A stretch of 64,000 bases of DNA, taken from positions 117,909-181,908 of the forward strand of contig NZ_KQ947379.1 of assembly GCF_001484765.1 (NCBI RefSeq), given 5' to 3'. Source of the stretch: Entomohabitans teleogrylli. Its GTDB lineage: Bacteria > Pseudomonadota > Gammaproteobacteria > Enterobacterales > Enterobacteriaceae. The notes beneath the pieces were generated by a model. That model was not told the origin of the DNA, did no database searches, and worked only from the letters and a program-made list of their open reading frames with translations. Position numbers and translations under genes: made by a program. Shown piece by piece: positions 9,112-19,944 of the stretch. The number at the start of each line of letters is the position of its first letter. The stretch's first letter is position 1.

Positions 9112-10788
9112 ATGAGTGAGACCGTCTCCGGCGCAACGCTACAAACCCGGGCGCAAGCGTGGCTTGGCCGGCTGCGCGCCGCACCGGGCCTGGCGCTGAT
9201 CGTCAGCGCGGCGGCGGCTATCGCGATAGTTTTCGTGATGGTGATGTGGGCCAGATCGCCGGATTACCGGGTCCTGTTCAGCAATCTGTCCGATCGCGAC
9301 GGTGGCGAAATCATCGCCATGCTTAATCAGATGAATGTCACCTATCAGTTTTCCCCTGACGGCGGCGCGCTCCTGGTGCCCTCCGACAAGGTTCACGAAC
9401 TGCGGCTGCGGCTGGCGCAGGCCGGGTTACCGAAAGGCGGCGCCGTCGGTTTTGAACTTCTCGATCAGGAAAAATTCGGCATCAGCCAGTTCAGCGAACA
9501 GGTCAACTACCAGCGGGCGCTGGAAGGCGAGCTGGCGCGCACCATTGAAACCCTGGGGCCGGTAAGCAACGCGCGGGTGCACCTCGCCATTCCGCGCCCC
9601 ACCCTGTTTGTCCGCGAACAAAAAGCGCCGTCCGCTTCGGTCACCCTGACGCTACTCAGCGGACGGGCGCTGGATGAAGGGCAGATCAACGCCATTGTCC
9701 ATCTGGTCTCCAGCGCCGTATCCGGCCTGCCGCCGGGCGGCGTAACGCTGGTGGATCAAACCGGTCGGCTGCTGACTCACGGCGCTGGCGGCGATCGGGA
9801 CTTAAACAATAGCCAGTTGAAATATACCGGTGAAGTGGAAAACCGCATTCAGCAGCGTATTGAAGCCATCCTGCAACCGGTGGTCGGAAGCGGCAACGTT
9901 CACGCCCGGGTCAGCGCCCAGCTCGATTTCGCCGATAAAGAACAAACCGAGGAGCAATATCGACCAAATGGCGATCCGCAGCAGGCGGCGGTCCGTTCGC
10001 GCCAGCTCAATGAAAGCCAACAGACCGGCTCCCCGTATCCCGGCGGCATCCCCGGCGCCCTGTCGAATCAACCGGCGCCGGCCAACAGCGCCCCGATTAC
10101 CGCCCCGGCGCGCAACGCCGCCAGTACCGGAACGGCAAACACCGCCAGCCAGGACAGCCAGAGCAAACAGCCGGGCAGCAATCAGCGGGATGAAACCACC
10201 AACTATGAACTGGATCGCACTCTGCGCCACACGAAGCTGAACATTGGCGATATCCAGCGCCTGTCGGTGGCGGTAGTGGTGAACTATCGCGCCACCGCGG
10301 ACGGTAAACCGCTGCCCCTGAATGCCGATCAGTTAAAACAAATTGAAGCGCTGACCCGCGAAGCGATGGGCTTTTCCGCCGCCCGCGGCGACACCCTGAA
10401 TGTCGTCAACTCTCCGTTTGTCGCCAGTGATGAAAACGCCAGCGCCCTGCCATTCTGGCAACAACAGTTGTTCATCGACCAGATGCTGGTGCTGGGCCGC
10501 TGGCTGGTGGTCCTACTGGTCGCCTGGCTGCTGTGGCGCAAAGCGGTACGCCCGCAACTACTGCGCCGCGAGGCGGTACTGAAAGCCGCCGCCCAGCCGC
10601 AGCAGATGCGCCAGACGGAAGAGCCGGCGGTGGAAGTCCGGCTCAGTAAAGATGAACAGCAACAGCAGCGCCGCAACAACCAGCGCCTGAGCGCCGAGGT
10701 AATGAGCCAGCGTATTCGCGACATGGCGGACAGCGATCCGCGGGTGGTGGCGCTGGTGATCCGCCAGTGGATGAGTAATGAACTATGA
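9112..10788 (+). CDS. fliF: FliF, flagellar MS-ring protein
   Basis: 558 residues. Forms the inner-membrane MS ring that is the base for rod, switch and export gate. Two membrane segments are visible: about residues 28-46 ([21 protein letters not shown] region) and about 460-478 ([11 protein letters not shown]). The intervening periplasmic YscJ/FliF domains are present, with a Pro/Ala/Gln/Ser-rich linker around 300-350. The C-terminal [18 protein letters not shown] is the FliG-binding tail. It overlaps fliG by 4 nt (ATGA). Confidence 0.97.
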   Translation: MSETVSGATLQTRAQAWLGRLRAAPGLALIVSAAAAIAIVFVMVMWARSPDYRVLFSNLSDRDGGEIIAMLNQMNVTYQFSPDGGALLVPSDKVHELRLRLAQAGLPKGGAVGFELLDQEKFGISQFSEQVNYQRALEGELARTIETLGPVSNARVHLAIPRPTLFVREQKAPSASVTLTLLSGRALDEGQINAIVHLVSSAVSGLPPGGVTLVDQTGRLLTHGAGGDRDLNNSQLKYTGEVENRIQQRIEAILQPVVGSGNVHARVSAQLDFADKEQTEEQYRPNGDPQQAAVRSRQLNESQQTGSPYPGGIPGALSNQPAPANSAPITAPARNAASTGTANTASQDSQSKQPGSNQRDETTNYELDRTLRHTKLNIGDIQRLSVAVVVNYRATADGKPLPLNADQLKQIEALTREAMGFSAARGDTLNVVNSPFVASDENASALPFWQQQLFIDQMLVLGRWLVVLLVAWLLWRKAVRPQLLRREAVLKAAAQPQQMRQTEEPAVEVRLSKDEQQQQRRNNQRLSAEVMSQRIRDMADSDPRVVALVIRQWMSNEL

Positions 10789-11780
10789 GTGATCTCAGCG
10801 GAACAGAAAAAAGCGCTATTTTATTGCTGACTATCGGCGAGGATCGGGCGGCGGAAGTGATGAAACACCTCTCCGCCCGCGAGGTACAGCACCTCAGCGC
10901 CGCCATGGCCAACGTGCGCCAGATATCCAATAAAACGCTTACCGATATCCTCCACGAGTTCGAACAGGAAGCCGAACAGTATACGGCGCTGAGCGTCAAC
11001 GCCGGCGATTATCTGCGCAGCGTACTGGTAAAAGCGCTGGGCGAAGAGCGGGCCGCCAGCCTGCTGGAAGATATTCTTGAGACCCGCGACACCACCTCGG
11101 GAATCGAAACCCTGAACTTTATGGAGCCCCAGAGCGCCGCGGACCTGATTCGCGACGAACATCCGCAGATTATCGCCACTATTCTGGTCCACCTGAAACG
11201 CGCCCAGGCCGCCGACATTCTGGCGCTGTTCGATGAGCGCCTGCGCCACGACGTGATGCTGCGTATCGCCACCTTTGGCGGGGTTCAGCCGGCGGCGCTG
11301 GCGGAGCTGACCGAAGTACTCAACAACCTGCTCGACGGCCAGCACCTTAAACGCAGCAAAATGGGCGGCATCCGCACCGCAGCGGAAATTATCAATCTGA
11401 TGAAGACCCAGCAGGAAGAGGCGGTGATCGGCGCGGTACGCGAGTTCGACGGCGAGCTGGCGCAAAAAATCATTGATGAAATGTTCCTGTTCGAAAACCT
11501 CGCCGACGTCGACGACCGCAGTATTCAACGGCTGCTTCAGGAAGTGGAAAACGAATCGCTGCTGATTGCGCTCAAAGGGGCGCAACAGCCGCTGCGCGAG
11601 AAATTCCTGCGCAATATGTCGCAGCGGGCGGCGGATATCCTGCGCGAAGATCTCGCCAATCGCGGCCCGGTGCGTCTTTCCCAGGTGGAGAACGAGCAGA
11701 AGGCGATTCTGCTGATTGTCCGCCGCCTGGCGGAAAGCGGCGAGATGGTGATTGGCAACGGCGAGGATACCTATGTCTGA
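10785..11780 (+). CDS. fliG: FliG, motor switch and torque protein
   Basis: 331 residues, standard length. Binds FliF by its N-terminal domain, FliM by the EHPQ motif of the middle domain (seen as [15 protein letters not shown]), and generates torque with MotA through the charged C-terminal helix. That helix is conserved here: [25 protein letters not shown]. Translationally coupled to fliF; fliH starts 8 nt before its stop. Confidence 0.98.
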   Translation: MSDLSGTEKSAILLLTIGEDRAAEVMKHLSAREVQHLSAAMANVRQISNKTLTDILHEFEQEAEQYTALSVNAGDYLRSVLVKALGEERAASLLEDILETRDTTSGIETLNFMEPQSAADLIRDEHPQIIATILVHLKRAQAADILALFDERLRHDVMLRIATFGGVQPAALAELTEVLNNLLDGQHLKRSKMGGIRTAAEIINLMKTQQEEAVIGAVREFDGELAQKIIDEMFLFENLADVDDRSIQRLLQEVENESLLIALKGAQQPLREKFLRNMSQRAADILREDLANRGPVRLSQVENEQKAILLIVRRLAESGEMVIGNGEDTYV

Positions 11781-12462
11781 CCCTCTGGACTGGCAGCGCT
11801 GGCAGCCTGATGATCTGGCCCCCGCGCCATTCGCTCCCGTCATAGCGCAGACGCCTGCGCCGCAGACGCAGCCGGATATCCCGCGGGATGACGCGGCGCC
11901 ATCGCTGGCGGAACGCCAGGCCCGGGCTGAAGAACAGGGCTTTAACGACGGCTTTGCCCGCGGCCAGCAACAGGGTCTGGAACAGGGGCGCCAGCAGGGT
12001 TTTCAGCAGGGTCTGGAACAGGGCCTCGCCCAGGCAAACCAACAGCAGGCGCCGCAGCAAGCGCGAATGCAGCAACTGGTCAACGAATTCCAGCATACCC
12101 TTGAAGCGCTGGACAGCGTTATCGTCTCACGCCTGACGCAGATGGCTCTCGAAGCGGCGCGTCAGGTTATTGGCGAGAGTAGCCATATCGATAACCGCGC
12201 GCTGGTCAAACATATTCAGCAACTGATGGCCCAGGAGCCGATGTTCAGCGGTAAACCGCTGTTGCTGGTGCATCCGGAAGATCTCAGCCATGTGGAAACC
12301 ATGCTCGGCGCCACCCTGAGCCTGCACGGCTGGCGGCTGCGCGGAGACCCGACGCTGCATCCCGGCGGATGTAAGATCTCCGCCGATGAAGGCGATCTCG
12401 ACGCCAGCGTCGCCACCCGCTGGCAGGAATTGTGCCGCCTGGCGGCGCCGGGGGTTCTGTAA
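11773..12462 (+). CDS. fliH: FliH, regulator of the export ATPase FliI
   Basis: 229 residues from [17 protein letters not shown]. The N-terminal Trp residues W7 and W10 are those that dock FliH to FlhA/FliN. Residues ~60-95 show the typical FliH run of GxxxG/Q repeats ([20 protein letters not shown]), followed by the stator-like C-terminal domain. A longer in-frame start 21 nt upstream is rejected because it lacks family homology. It overlaps fliG by 8 nt and fliI by 1 nt (TAATG). Confidence 0.96.
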   Translation: MSDPLDWQRWQPDDLAPAPFAPVIAQTPAPQTQPDIPRDDAAPSLAERQARAEEQGFNDGFARGQQQGLEQGRQQGFQQGLEQGLAQANQQQAPQQARMQQLVNEFQHTLEALDSVIVSRLTQMALEAARQVIGESSHIDNRALVKHIQQLMAQEPMFSGKPLLLVHPEDLSHVETMLGATLSLHGWRLRGDPTLHPGGCKISADEGDLDASVATRWQELCRLAAPGVL

Positions 12463-13811
12463 TGGCCGCCCGCCTCGCCCGCTGGCTGGGCCAGCTCGAT
12501 CAGTTAGAAAATCGCATCACGCAGTTACCGCGGGTACGCCGCTACGGGCGCCTGACCCGGGCCGCCGGACTGGTGCTGGAAGCCAGCGGGCTGCAACTAC
12601 CGCTGGGAGCCACCTGCGTGATTGAACGCCAGCAGGGTCGGGATGTGGAGAGCGAAGTGGTGGGCTTTAACGACCAGCGCCTGTTTCTGATGCCGCTGGA
12701 GGATGTGGAAGGTATTCTGCCCGGCGCCAGAGTCTACGCCCGTGGTAGTGCCGACAGCGGCCGAACCCTGCCGCTGGGCCCGTCGCTGCTGGGACGCGTG
12801 CTGGACGGCGCCGGTCGACCGCTGGACGGGCTGGCGCCGCCGGACAGCGCCGAGCGCGGCACCCTGAGCAGCACGCCGTTCAACCCCTTACAGCGCTCGC
12901 CGATTGAGCATATTCTTGATGTCGGTATTCGTCCGGTCAATGCGTTGTTAACGGTGGGCCGCGGCCAGCGTATGGGGCTGTTCGCCGGTTCCGGGGTCGG
13001 AAAAAGCGTTCTGCTCGGCATGATGGCGCGCTACACCCGGGCGGACGTCATTGTGGTCGGGCTGATTGGCGAACGTGGACGGGAAGTCAAAGACTTTATC
13101 GAAAATATCCTTGGCGCCGAAGGACGCAGCCGATCGGTGGTGATCGCCGCGCCGGCTGATGTCTCCCCGCTGCTGCGCATGCAGGGAGCGGCATATGCCA
13201 CGCGCATTGCCGAAGACTTCCGCGATCGCGGGCAGCACGTCCTGTTGATCATGGACTCGCTGACCCGCTACGCCATGGCTCAGCGGGAAATCGCTCTTGC
13301 TATCGGCGAACCGCCGGCCACCAAAGGCTATCCGCCGTCAGTGTTCGCAAAACTGCCGGCGCTGGTGGAGCGCGCCGGTAATGGCGCCCACGGCGGCGGC
13401 TCCATTACCGCGTTCTATACCGTACTGACCGAAGGCGACGATCAGCAGGATCCCATCGCCGACGCGGCGCGGGCGATTCTTGACGGCCATATTGTCCTTT
13501 CCCGACGCCTGGCGGAAGCCGGACACTACCCGGCTATCGACATTGAAGCCTCAATAAGCCGGGCGATGACCGCGCTGATTGACGACAGCCACTCTGCCCG
13601 GGTCAGGCGCTTTAAACAGTTGTTGTCCAGCTACCAGCGCAACCGGGATCTGATCAGCGTAGGTGCCTGGAGCCGCGGCGCGGACCCGCAGCTCGACGCC
13701 GCCGTCGCGCTGTGGCCGCAAATGGAAGCCTTTCTACAGCAGGATATTCACCAACAAGCGGACCAGGAAACAGCGCTGCATCAGCTTGCGCAGCTGTTTC
13801 CTGACCCCTGA
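12462..13811 (+). CDS. fliI: FliI, flagellum-specific export ATPase
   Basis: 449 residues from [19 protein letters not shown]1-beta-like hexameric ATPase that unloads substrate-chaperone complexes at the export gate. Walker A is GSGVGKS at residues 176-182; Walker B is [12 protein letters not shown]; the catalytic GERGREV and the ISRAMTALI segment are conserved. The N-terminus aligns with [19 protein letters not shown] of other FliI. The start sits inside the fliH stop (TAATG), so the upstream start at 12432 is not used. Confidence 0.98.
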   Translation: MAARLARWLGQLDQLENRITQLPRVRRYGRLTRAAGLVLEASGLQLPLGATCVIERQQGRDVESEVVGFNDQRLFLMPLEDVEGILPGARVYARGSADSGRTLPLGPSLLGRVLDGAGRPLDGLAPPDSAERGTLSSTPFNPLQRSPIEHILDVGIRPVNALLTVGRGQRMGLFAGSGVGKSVLLGMMARYTRADVIVVGLIGERGREVKDFIENILGAEGRSRSVVIAAPADVSPLLRMQGAAYATRIAEDFRDRGQHVLLIMDSLTRYAMAQREIALAIGEPPATKGYPPSVFAKLPALVERAGNGAHGGGSITAFYTVLTEGDDQQDPIADAARAILDGHIVLSRRLAEAGHYPAIDIEASISRAMTALIDDSHSARVRRFKQLLSSYQRNRDLISVGAWSRGADPQLDAAVALWPQMEAFLQQDIHQQADQETALHQLAQLFPDP

Positions 13812-13828
13812 AATGCGCGGAGAGAATC

Positions 13829-14272
13829 ATGAAACCCTCCAGTCCTCTGGTCATTCTGCGGGAGCGGGCGGAAGCAGCGCTGGAAAACGCCACCCGAAAA
13901 CTGGGTGAAGTACAGCGCCAGCATCAGCACGCCGGGGAACAACTGGAGGCGCTACTGACCTGGCAGCAGGAGTACCGCCATAGCCTGAATAACAGTATGC
14001 AAAGCGGTATTACCGGCCAGCGCCGGGAGAACTACATCCAGTTTATTCAGTCGCTGGAGCTGGCGATTGAGCAACAGCGCCAGCAACTGATGCGCTGGAG
14101 CGAAAAAGTCGCCCAGGCTCTGAACGACTGGCGCGATCACCAACAGCGTCTGTTGACCTGGCAGACCCTGGAAAGCCGTAAGGCCAGCGAAGCGCAGTAC
14201 CAGGCACAGCGCCAGGAACAGAAACAGATGGATGAATATGCCCGCCGGGCCAGCAGGGGAAAAACATCATGA
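13829..14272 (+). CDS. fliJ: FliJ, export chaperone-escort protein
   Basis: 147 residues, almost wholly alpha-helical and Gln/Arg/Glu-rich, predicted to form the long antiparallel coiled coil that sits in the FliI ring like the gamma subunit of F1. Begins MKPSSPLVILRERAEAALENATRKLGEVQ. 17 nt after fliI with GGAGAG upstream; its TGA overlaps the fliK ATG. Confidence 0.96.
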   Translation: MKPSSPLVILRERAEAALENATRKLGEVQRQHQHAGEQLEALLTWQQEYRHSLNNSMQSGITGQRRENYIQFIQSLELAIEQQRQQLMRWSEKVAQALNDWRDHQQRLLTWQTLESRKASEAQYQAQRQEQKQMDEYARRASRGKTS

Positions 14273-15399
14273 TCGCTTTACCCGCGCTGACCAGCGGCAG
14301 CGAATCGCCGGCTCCGACCCCGGCATCCGCCGCCCCCTCTGACGACGGCGCTTTCCCGGCGCTGCTCAGCGCGCTGCAACAAACGCTCGCGGCCTCCCCT
14401 TGCAGCGCGACGACCTCCCGGCACACGGTGACTGCCGTGCTTGCGGGAGAGAAGCGGACAGTCGTCGCGACCAGTAAAATCCCTGCGCCGCTGGCTATCG
14501 CTGGCGCGGCTCCAGAGCGCGGAAATCCGCGGCGTCCGGGTCCATCGGCAGGGAGCGCCAACGCGGACGCCGCGGATGACAGCGCCGCGTCGCTTCCGGC
14601 GCTGCTTATCGCTATGCTTCCCGGGGCGCCGCCGCAGGATTTACCACCCCTGACGGCCGTCGCTGACGCCGATCGCCCGGCAAACGCTCCGCTGGCGCCT
14701 GCGACGACTGGCGCTGCGCCGCGTCAGTCTGGTTATGACGCCGCGCTGCCCGGGCACATCACCGCTAACCCGACATCAGCAGTTAGCGCCGCCCCGGAGA
14801 CGATCGCAACACCAGCGCCAGCCGCAGACGGTTTCAGCGCGCCTGCGCCACGGCATACCGACGCAACGCCGCTGCTTCAGGCGTCGCCGACGCCACCGGC
14901 GCTGCCTCATGTCGCCGTCCCCGTGACGCTCCCTGCCGCCGCGCCACCATCGCCATCACCCGCCCTGCCGACACTGTCTCTGGCGGAACCGCCCGGTCAA
15001 CAGCCCTGGCAGCAGACCCTGGGCCAGCACATCACACTACTGACGCGCAGTGGAAAACAGAGTGCCGAACTCAAACTGCATCCCGATAACCTGGGCCAAA
15101 TCCAGATCACCCTGAAGCTGGAAGACAATCAGTTGCAGTTACAGATGACCGCCGCCCACGGCGCGGTACGTTCAGCGCTGGAAGCGGCCCTGCCGGTGTT
15201 GCGCGCCCAACTGGCGGAGAACGGCATCGACCTCGGGCAAAGCTCCATCGGCCAGCAGGGAGAACAGACCTCGTCACAGCACCATCACGGGCGGGAATCC
15301 CCCGCCCATCAACCGCGCATTGCGCACGATGATGACACTCTGGCGATTCACAGCGCCATAACTGACCCACCGCAGGGCATATTGAGCGTTTTTGCCTGA
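14269..15399 (+). CDS. fliK: FliK, hook-length control protein
   Basis: 376 residues. The N-terminal two thirds is very rich in Ala, Pro, Thr and Ser, the stretchable ruler part. The C-terminal ~100 residues hold the conserved Flg_hook domain that switches FlhB specificity, with HITLLTRSGKQSAELKLHP and LGQIQITLKLEDNQLQLQM. It ends with the usual His/Gln-rich tail. It overlaps fliJ by 4 nt. The ruler region of FliK varies greatly among species, which explains the unrecognisable N-terminus. Confidence 0.95.
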   Translation: MIALPALTSGSESPAPTPASAAPSDDGAFPALLSALQQTLAASPCSATTSRHTVTAVLAGEKRTVVATSKIPAPLAIAGAAPERGNPRRPGPSAGSANADAADDSAASLPALLIAMLPGAPPQDLPPLTAVADADRPANAPLAPATTGAAPRQSGYDAALPGHITANPTSAVSAAPETIATPAPAADGFSAPAPRHTDATPLLQASPTPPALPHVAVPVTLPAAAPPSPSPALPTLSLAEPPGQQPWQQTLGQHITLLTRSGKQSAELKLHPDNLGQIQITLKLEDNQLQLQMTAAHGAVRSALEAALPVLRAQLAENGIDLGQSSIGQQGEQTSSQHHHGRESPAHQPRIAHDDDTLAIHSAITDPPQGILSVFA

Positions 15400-15515
15400 C
15401 GGCGTACCAGCTAAACGCCCGAGCTAACGCTGTTATTGGCGTCTGTTTCGGGCTTTGGCCTGGCGGAGTGGCGGGATAATCCCGGGTAGCTGTATTGATA
15501 CAGGACCTGCGTTCC

Positions 15516-15980
15516 ATGACTGATTCCGCATTAACCCGGCGCCGTAAACGGACGCTGTTATTGCCATTACTGATTGTCATTACCCTTATCGCCTGTGCCG
15601 GCGCCGGTTACGCCTGGTGGCGGCTACAACACCAGGACACGTCGCAGTCCCTGAAAAATCCGCCGCCGGCGGCGCCGGTGTTCTATGCCCTGGAGACCTT
15701 TACGGTAAATCTCGGCGACGCCGACCGGGTGCTGTATATCGGTATCACACTGCGCCTGAAGGACGAAGAAACCCGGCGACGGATGAATGATTTTCTGCCG
15801 GAAGTGCGCAGCCGCCTGATTCTGCTGTTTTCCCGCCAGGATGGCGCTACGCTGGCCACCGACAAGGGCAAACAGGCGCTGATCCAGGACATCAAAGATA
15901 CCCTGAAAAAGCCGCTCGTCCGCGAACAGCCGGACCAGATCGTCACCGACGTTCTGTATACCGCGTTTATTCTGCGCTGA
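15516..15980 (+). CDS. fliL: FliL, stator-associated membrane protein
   Basis: 154 residues from [17 protein letters not shown]. One N-terminal membrane helix (about 14-34, [21 protein letters not shown]) and a periplasmic domain with the conserved [20 protein letters not shown] and the terminal [10 protein letters not shown]. FliL rings surround MotAB stators and stabilise them under load. First gene of fliLMNOPQR, separated from fliK by 116 nt that should contain the class 2 promoter. The start at 15495 is rejected: homology begins at 15516. Confidence 0.96.
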   Translation: MTDSALTRRRKRTLLLPLLIVITLIACAGAGYAWWRLQHQDTSQSLKNPPPAAPVFYALETFTVNLGDADRVLYIGITLRLKDEETRRRMNDFLPEVRSRLILLFSRQDGATLATDKGKQALIQDIKDTLKKPLVREQPDQIVTDVLYTAFILR

Positions 15981-15984
15981 CGCT

Positions 15985-16986
15985 ATGGGCGACAATATCC
16001 TTTCCCAGGCCGAAATTGACGCGCTGCTCAATGGCGAGAGCGACGATCGGGCCGAGCCGCGCAGCAGCATACCCGCCGACGACGTGCGCCCCTACGATCC
16101 CACCACGCAGCGCCGGGCGGTGCGCGAACGGTTGCAGGCGCTGGAAATCATTAACGAACGCTTTGCCCGCCAGTTCCGGATGGGACTCTTTAATTTGCTG
16201 CGCCGCAGTCCGGACATCACTGTCGGCGCGATCGGCATTCAGCCGTACCATGAGTTTGCCCGCAATCTGCCGGTGCCCACCAACCTGAATCTGGTGCATC
16301 TTAAGCCGCTGCGCGGCACCGGACTGTTCGTGTTCTCCCCCGGTCTGGTATTTATCGCCGTCGATAACCTGTTCGGCGGCGACGGGCGCTTCCCTACCCG
16401 GGTTGAGGGGCGCGAATTCACCCATACTGAACAGCGGGTGATTAACCGCATGCTGAAGCTGGCGCTCGACGCCTACAGCGATGCCTGGAAGGCAATTCAC
16501 CCGCTCGAGGTGGAATACGTCCGCTCAGAGATGCAGGTGAAATTCACCAATATCACCACCTCGCCCAACGACATTGTCGTTAATACCACCTTTCACATCG
16601 AGATCGGTAATCTGGCCGGGGAATTCAATATCTGCCTGCCGTTCAGCATGATTGAGCCGCTGCGCGAGGTGCTGGTCAATCCGCCGCTGGAGAACTCACG
16701 CCACGAAGACCAGCACTGGCGCGACACGCTGGTGCGCCAGGTGCAGCAATCCGAACTGGAGCTGATCGCCACCTTTGTCGATATCCCGCTGCGGCTGTCG
16801 CAGATCCTGAAGCTGAAGCCCGGCGACATCCTGCCGGTCGACAAACCCGAGCGCATTATCGCCCACGTGGATGGCGTACCGGTGCTAACCAGCCAGTACG
16901 GTACGCTCAATGGCCAGTACGCGCTGCGCGTTGAGCATCTGATTAACCCAATACTGAACGCCCTGAATGAGGAACAGCCCAAATGA
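15985..16986 (+). CDS. fliM: FliM, C-ring switch protein
   Basis: 333 residues. N-terminal CheY-P-binding peptide MGDNILSQAEIDALLNG is conserved. The middle CheC-like domain contains the FliG-binding GGXG segment (DNLFGGDGRFPTRVEGREFT), and the C-terminal SpoA domain pairs with FliN. It starts 4 nt after fliL and overlaps fliN (ATGA). Confidence 0.98.
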   Translation: MGDNILSQAEIDALLNGESDDRAEPRSSIPADDVRPYDPTTQRRAVRERLQALEIINERFARQFRMGLFNLLRRSPDITVGAIGIQPYHEFARNLPVPTNLNLVHLKPLRGTGLFVFSPGLVFIAVDNLFGGDGRFPTRVEGREFTHTEQRVINRMLKLALDAYSDAWKAIHPLEVEYVRSEMQVKFTNITTSPNDIVVNTTFHIEIGNLAGEFNICLPFSMIEPLREVLVNPPLENSRHEDQHWRDTLVRQVQQSELELIATFVDIPLRLSQILKLKPGDILPVDKPERIIAHVDGVPVLTSQYGTLNGQYALRVEHLINPILNALNEEQPK

Positions 16987-17390
16987 GCGATATCAACCAA
17001 CCGTCTGACGATCGCAGCGATGCAGCGGACGATCTGTGGGCTGAAGCGCTGAACGAGCAGAAGAACGCCACCAGCGGCGCGGAGACGGTTTTTCGCCAGC
17101 TCGATGCCGGCGAAGCCGCCGCGTCGCTGCAGGATATCAATGTGATCATGGATATCCCGGTCAAATTGACCGTGGAGCTGGGACGCACGCGCATGACGAT
17201 TAAAGAGCTGCTGCGTTTGACCCAGGGAACCGTCGTGGCGCTGGACGGTCTGGCGGGAGAACCGCTCGATATCCTGATTAACGGTTACCTGATAGCCCAG
17301 GGGGAAGTGGTGGTGGTGGCGGATAAATATGGGGTACGCATTACCGACATTATTACCCCTTCCGAACGTATGCGTCGCCTGAGCCGTTAA
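16983..17390 (+). CDS. fliN: FliN, C-ring switch protein
   Basis: 135 residues. Acidic, Asp/Glu-rich N-terminus followed by the SpoA domain: DIPVKLTVELGRTRMTIKEL, then LDGLAGEPLDILINGYLIA and VADKYGVRITDIITPSERM. It forms the base of the C ring and is the landing site for FliH-FliI. Overlaps fliM by 4 nt; 3 nt to fliO. Confidence 0.98.
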   Translation: MSDINQPSDDRSDAADDLWAEALNEQKNATSGAETVFRQLDAGEAAASLQDINVIMDIPVKLTVELGRTRMTIKELLRLTQGTVVALDGLAGEPLDILINGYLIAQGEVVVVADKYGVRITDIITPSERMRRLSR

Positions 17391-17393
17391 CCG

Positions 17394-17771
17394 ATGACCA
17401 GTAGCGCCACGATTAGCGCCGCCGCGCCAACCCTTTCCGCCACCCTGATTCAGGTCAGCGGCGCCCTGTGCCTGATTGTACTGGTGATCCTCGGCGCCGC
17501 CTGGCTGGCGCGGCGCTACGGACTGGCGCAGCCGCGCTCGCGGCACGGCGAACTGAATATCTGCGCCAGCGTCAGCGTCGGCCAGCGCGAAAAGGTGGTG
17601 ATCGTCGCGGTGGAAAACGCCCGCCTGGTACTGGGGGTCACCGCCAGTCAGATCACCCATCTGCATACTCTCCCGGCGGCGGAACAGACGGTGCCGGCGG
17701 ATAACCAAACGCCCGGAAATTTCCGCCAGATGATGCGCGCCCTGCGGCAGCGCGACGGGGGAAGCGCATGA
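17394..17771 (+). CDS. fliO: FliO, export-gate assembly protein
   Basis: 125 residues, bitopic membrane protein with one helix at about 19-38 ([20 protein letters not shown]). Cytoplasmic part contains the typical [29 protein letters not shown] (two adjacent conserved blocks). FliO helps assemble the FliPQR core and is the least conserved member of this operon. Overlaps fliP by ATGA. Confidence 0.94.
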   Translation: MTSSATISAAAPTLSATLIQVSGALCLIVLVILGAAWLARRYGLAQPRSRHGELNICASVSVGQREKVVIVAVENARLVLGVTASQITHLHTLPAAEQTVPADNQTPGNFRQMMRALRQRDGGSA

Positions 17772-18508
17772 TGCGCTACTACCGGATATTCGCCGCCCTG
17801 CTGCTGCTCGGCATCGCCCCGCCGCTACAGGCGCAGTTGCCGGGAATTATCAGCCAGCCGCTGGCCAATGGCGGCCAGAGCTGGTCGCTGCCGGTCCAGA
17901 CGCTGGTATTTATCACCTCGCTGACCTTCCTGCCGGCGCTACTGTTAATGATGACCAGCTTCACGCGCATCATTATTGTCTTTGGCCTGCTGCGCAACGC
18001 GCTGGGTACGCCTTCCGCGCCACCCAATCAGGTGCTGGTGGGACTGGCGCTGTTTCTGACATTTTTCATTATGTCGCCAGTGGTGGATAAGATTCACAGT
18101 AGCGCCTGGCGCCCGTTCACCGAAGATAAAATCGCGCTGCAGGAGGCCCTGCAACGCGGCGCCCAACCGCTGCGCGAATTTATGCTCGGCCAGACCCGGG
18201 AGACCGATCTGGCGCTGTTCGCCAGACTCGCCAGAACGCCGCCCATCGCCGGCCCCGAAGCGGTGCCAATGCGCATTTTGCTGCCGGCCTACGTGACCAG
18301 TGAATTAAAAACCGCTTTTCAGATCGGCTTTACCATTTTTATCCCTTTTTTAATTATCGATCTGGTGGTCGCCAGCGTACTGATGGCGCTGGGGATGATG
18401 ATGGTACCGCCGGCCACCATTGCGCTGCCGTTCAAACTGATGCTGTTTGTGCTGGTGGATGGCTGGCAGTTGCTGATCGGTTCGCTGGCCCAGAGTTTCT
18501 ATAGCTGA
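17768..18508 (+). CDS. fliP: FliP, export-gate core protein
   Basis: 246 residues with a cleavable signal sequence (residues 1-22, ending PLQAQ) and four membrane segments. Conserved blocks: [40 protein letters not shown] and [17 protein letters not shown]. Five FliP subunits form most of the export pore with FliQ and FliR. Confidence 0.98.
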   Translation: MMRYYRIFAALLLLGIAPPLQAQLPGIISQPLANGGQSWSLPVQTLVFITSLTFLPALLLMMTSFTRIIIVFGLLRNALGTPSAPPNQVLVGLALFLTFFIMSPVVDKIHSSAWRPFTEDKIALQEALQRGAQPLREFMLGQTRETDLALFARLARTPPIAGPEAVPMRILLPAYVTSELKTAFQIGFTIFIPFLIIDLVVASVLMALGMMMVPPATIALPFKLMLFVLVDGWQLLIGSLAQSFYS

Positions 18509-18520
18509 CGGAGGTAAGTG

Positions 18521-18790
18521 ATGACGCCGGAATCGGTCATGATGCTCGGCACCGAAGCGATGAAAGTAGCGCTGGCGCTGGCCGCCCCTCTGCTGCTGGT
18601 GGCGCTCGTGACAGGGCTTATCATCAGTATGTTACAGGCGGCGACCCAGATAAATGAAATGACCCTGTCATTTATCCCGAAAATTGTCGCGGTTTTCGCT
18701 GCTCTGGTGGTGGCTGGCCCGTGGATGCTCAACCTGTTGCTGGACTATGTGCGCACCCTGTTCAGCACTATACCGGCAATGATCGGTTAG
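18521..18790 (+). CDS. fliQ: FliQ, export-gate protein
   Basis: 89 residues, two membrane helices, nearly identical to other enteric FliQ ([39 protein letters not shown]). The ATG at 18521 is preferred over the GTG immediately before it because of GGAGG at the correct spacing and family alignment. Confidence 0.97.
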   Translation: MTPESVMMLGTEAMKVALALAAPLLLVALVTGLIISMLQAATQINEMTLSFIPKIVAVFAALVVAGPWMLNLLLDYVRTLFSTIPAMIG

Positions 18791-18798
18791 GCTGGCGG

Positions 18799-19587
18799 AT
18801 GCTGCAGTTTACCAGTCAGCAATGGATGTACTGGCTCAATCTCGGCTTCTGGCCTTTCTTACGTATTCTGGCGCTGATTGCCACAGCGCCGCTGCTCAGC
18901 GAAAGGCAGGTTCCAAAGCGGGTAAAGCTGGGGCTGGCGCTGGTGATTACCGTCGCCATCGCCCCGGTACTGCCGCCCGCGCCGCAGGTTCCTCTGTTCT
19001 CCATCGGCGCCGCCGGGCTGATTGTGCAGCAACTGCTGATTGGCACCCTGCTGGGATTTACCCTGCAACTGGCGTTCGCCGCGGCGCGCCTGGCGGGGGA
19101 AACCATCGGGCTGCAGATGGGACTGTCTTTCGCCACCTTTTTTGACCCTGGTAGCCGGCTGAATATGCCAGTACTGGCGCGACTGCTGGATCTGCTGGTC
19201 ATGTTACTTTTTCTGACCTTCAACGGCCACCTGTGGCTGTTGTCGCTGCTGGTGGACACCTTTCATACTCTGCCGGTAGGCCAGCTCGCCATAGACCGTA
19301 ATATCTTCCGGGCGCTGGCTGACGCCGGCGGGCTGGTGTTCCTTAATGGGCTGATGCTGGCTCTGCCGCTGGTGACGCTGCTGCTGGCTCTGAATCTGGC
19401 GCTGGGACTACTTAACCGTATGGCGCCTCAGTTGTCGGTATTTGTTATTGGCTTTCCACTGACGCTGACCGTCGGGATTATGGTGATGGCCGCGCTAATG
19501 CCGCTGCTGGCCCCGTGGAGTGAACGGGTATTCAGCGAACTATTCGATCTTCTGGCAGAAATACTCCACCACATGCCGTCTCCATAG
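18799..19587 (+). CDS. fliR: FliR, export-gate protein
   Basis: 262 residues from [20 protein letters not shown], with about six membrane segments. Single FliR subunit closes the FliP5-FliQ4 helical assembly. Hallmarks: [34 protein letters not shown] and [19 protein letters not shown]. An ORF extension upstream into fliQ is ignored; GGCGG lies just upstream of the ATG. It is the last gene of the operon. Confidence 0.97.
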   Translation: MLQFTSQQWMYWLNLGFWPFLRILALIATAPLLSERQVPKRVKLGLALVITVAIAPVLPPAPQVPLFSIGAAGLIVQQLLIGTLLGFTLQLAFAAARLAGETIGLQMGLSFATFFDPGSRLNMPVLARLLDLLVMLLFLTFNGHLWLLSLLVDTFHTLPVGQLAIDRNIFRALADAGGLVFLNGLMLALPLVTLLLALNLALGLLNRMAPQLSVFVIGFPLTLTVGIMVMAALMPLLAPWSERVFSELFDLLAEILHHMPSP

Positions 19588-19944
19588 CGGCCGGAATACG
19601 TCTGGCTCCCCCATCACGCTATTTAACGGTTCTCCTGCACAATGGCGCGGCGTTATTTAAGCACTCTTTTCAGGGATTTTTATCGGGATATCTGACTAGC
19701 CCGGCTTCCATTGTTGGTTATTTTTGCGCCACTCGTGGAAGTGCTTTCACTATAAATGCCTTTTTGTTTAACAGTTATTAAACAACATTCCAACCGGATA
19801 TTATAATATGACCAGTATCATTCAGAGAGCCGATAAAATATAACCGCTTCCCCGGAGACCCGCTTCTGTCGCGCCCGGAAGAGCGGAAATTCCGCGTCAC
19901 CGCACAATCGGCAGGCTGTAACACGGATATATCGGCAGTTCACT
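19588..19944 (+). promoter_or_regulatory. Intergenic fliR-lpxO with a possible PhoP-type promoter
   Basis: No credible gene in these 357 nt. A TATAAT at 19802-19807 with TAAACA 17 nt upstream (19779-19784) is a good sigma-70 promoter for lpxO. Overlapping its upstream side is TGTTTA (19765-19770), 5 nt, TATTAA (19776-19781), resembling the PhoP direct-repeat box (T/G)GTTTA-N5-(T/G)GTTTA with 10 of 12 matches. lpxO is PhoP-controlled in Salmonella; control here is inference. In E. coli the slot after fliR holds rcsA, which is absent. Confidence 0.4.

Noticed and set aside
10821..11843. 340-codon open frame antisense to fliG/fliH
   Set aside because: Covers the conserved FliG protein in full; no promoter, ribosome site or recognisable product.
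16593..17708. 371-codon open frame antisense to fliM-fliN-fliO
   Set aside because: Crosses three real genes; composition effect of high GC third positions.
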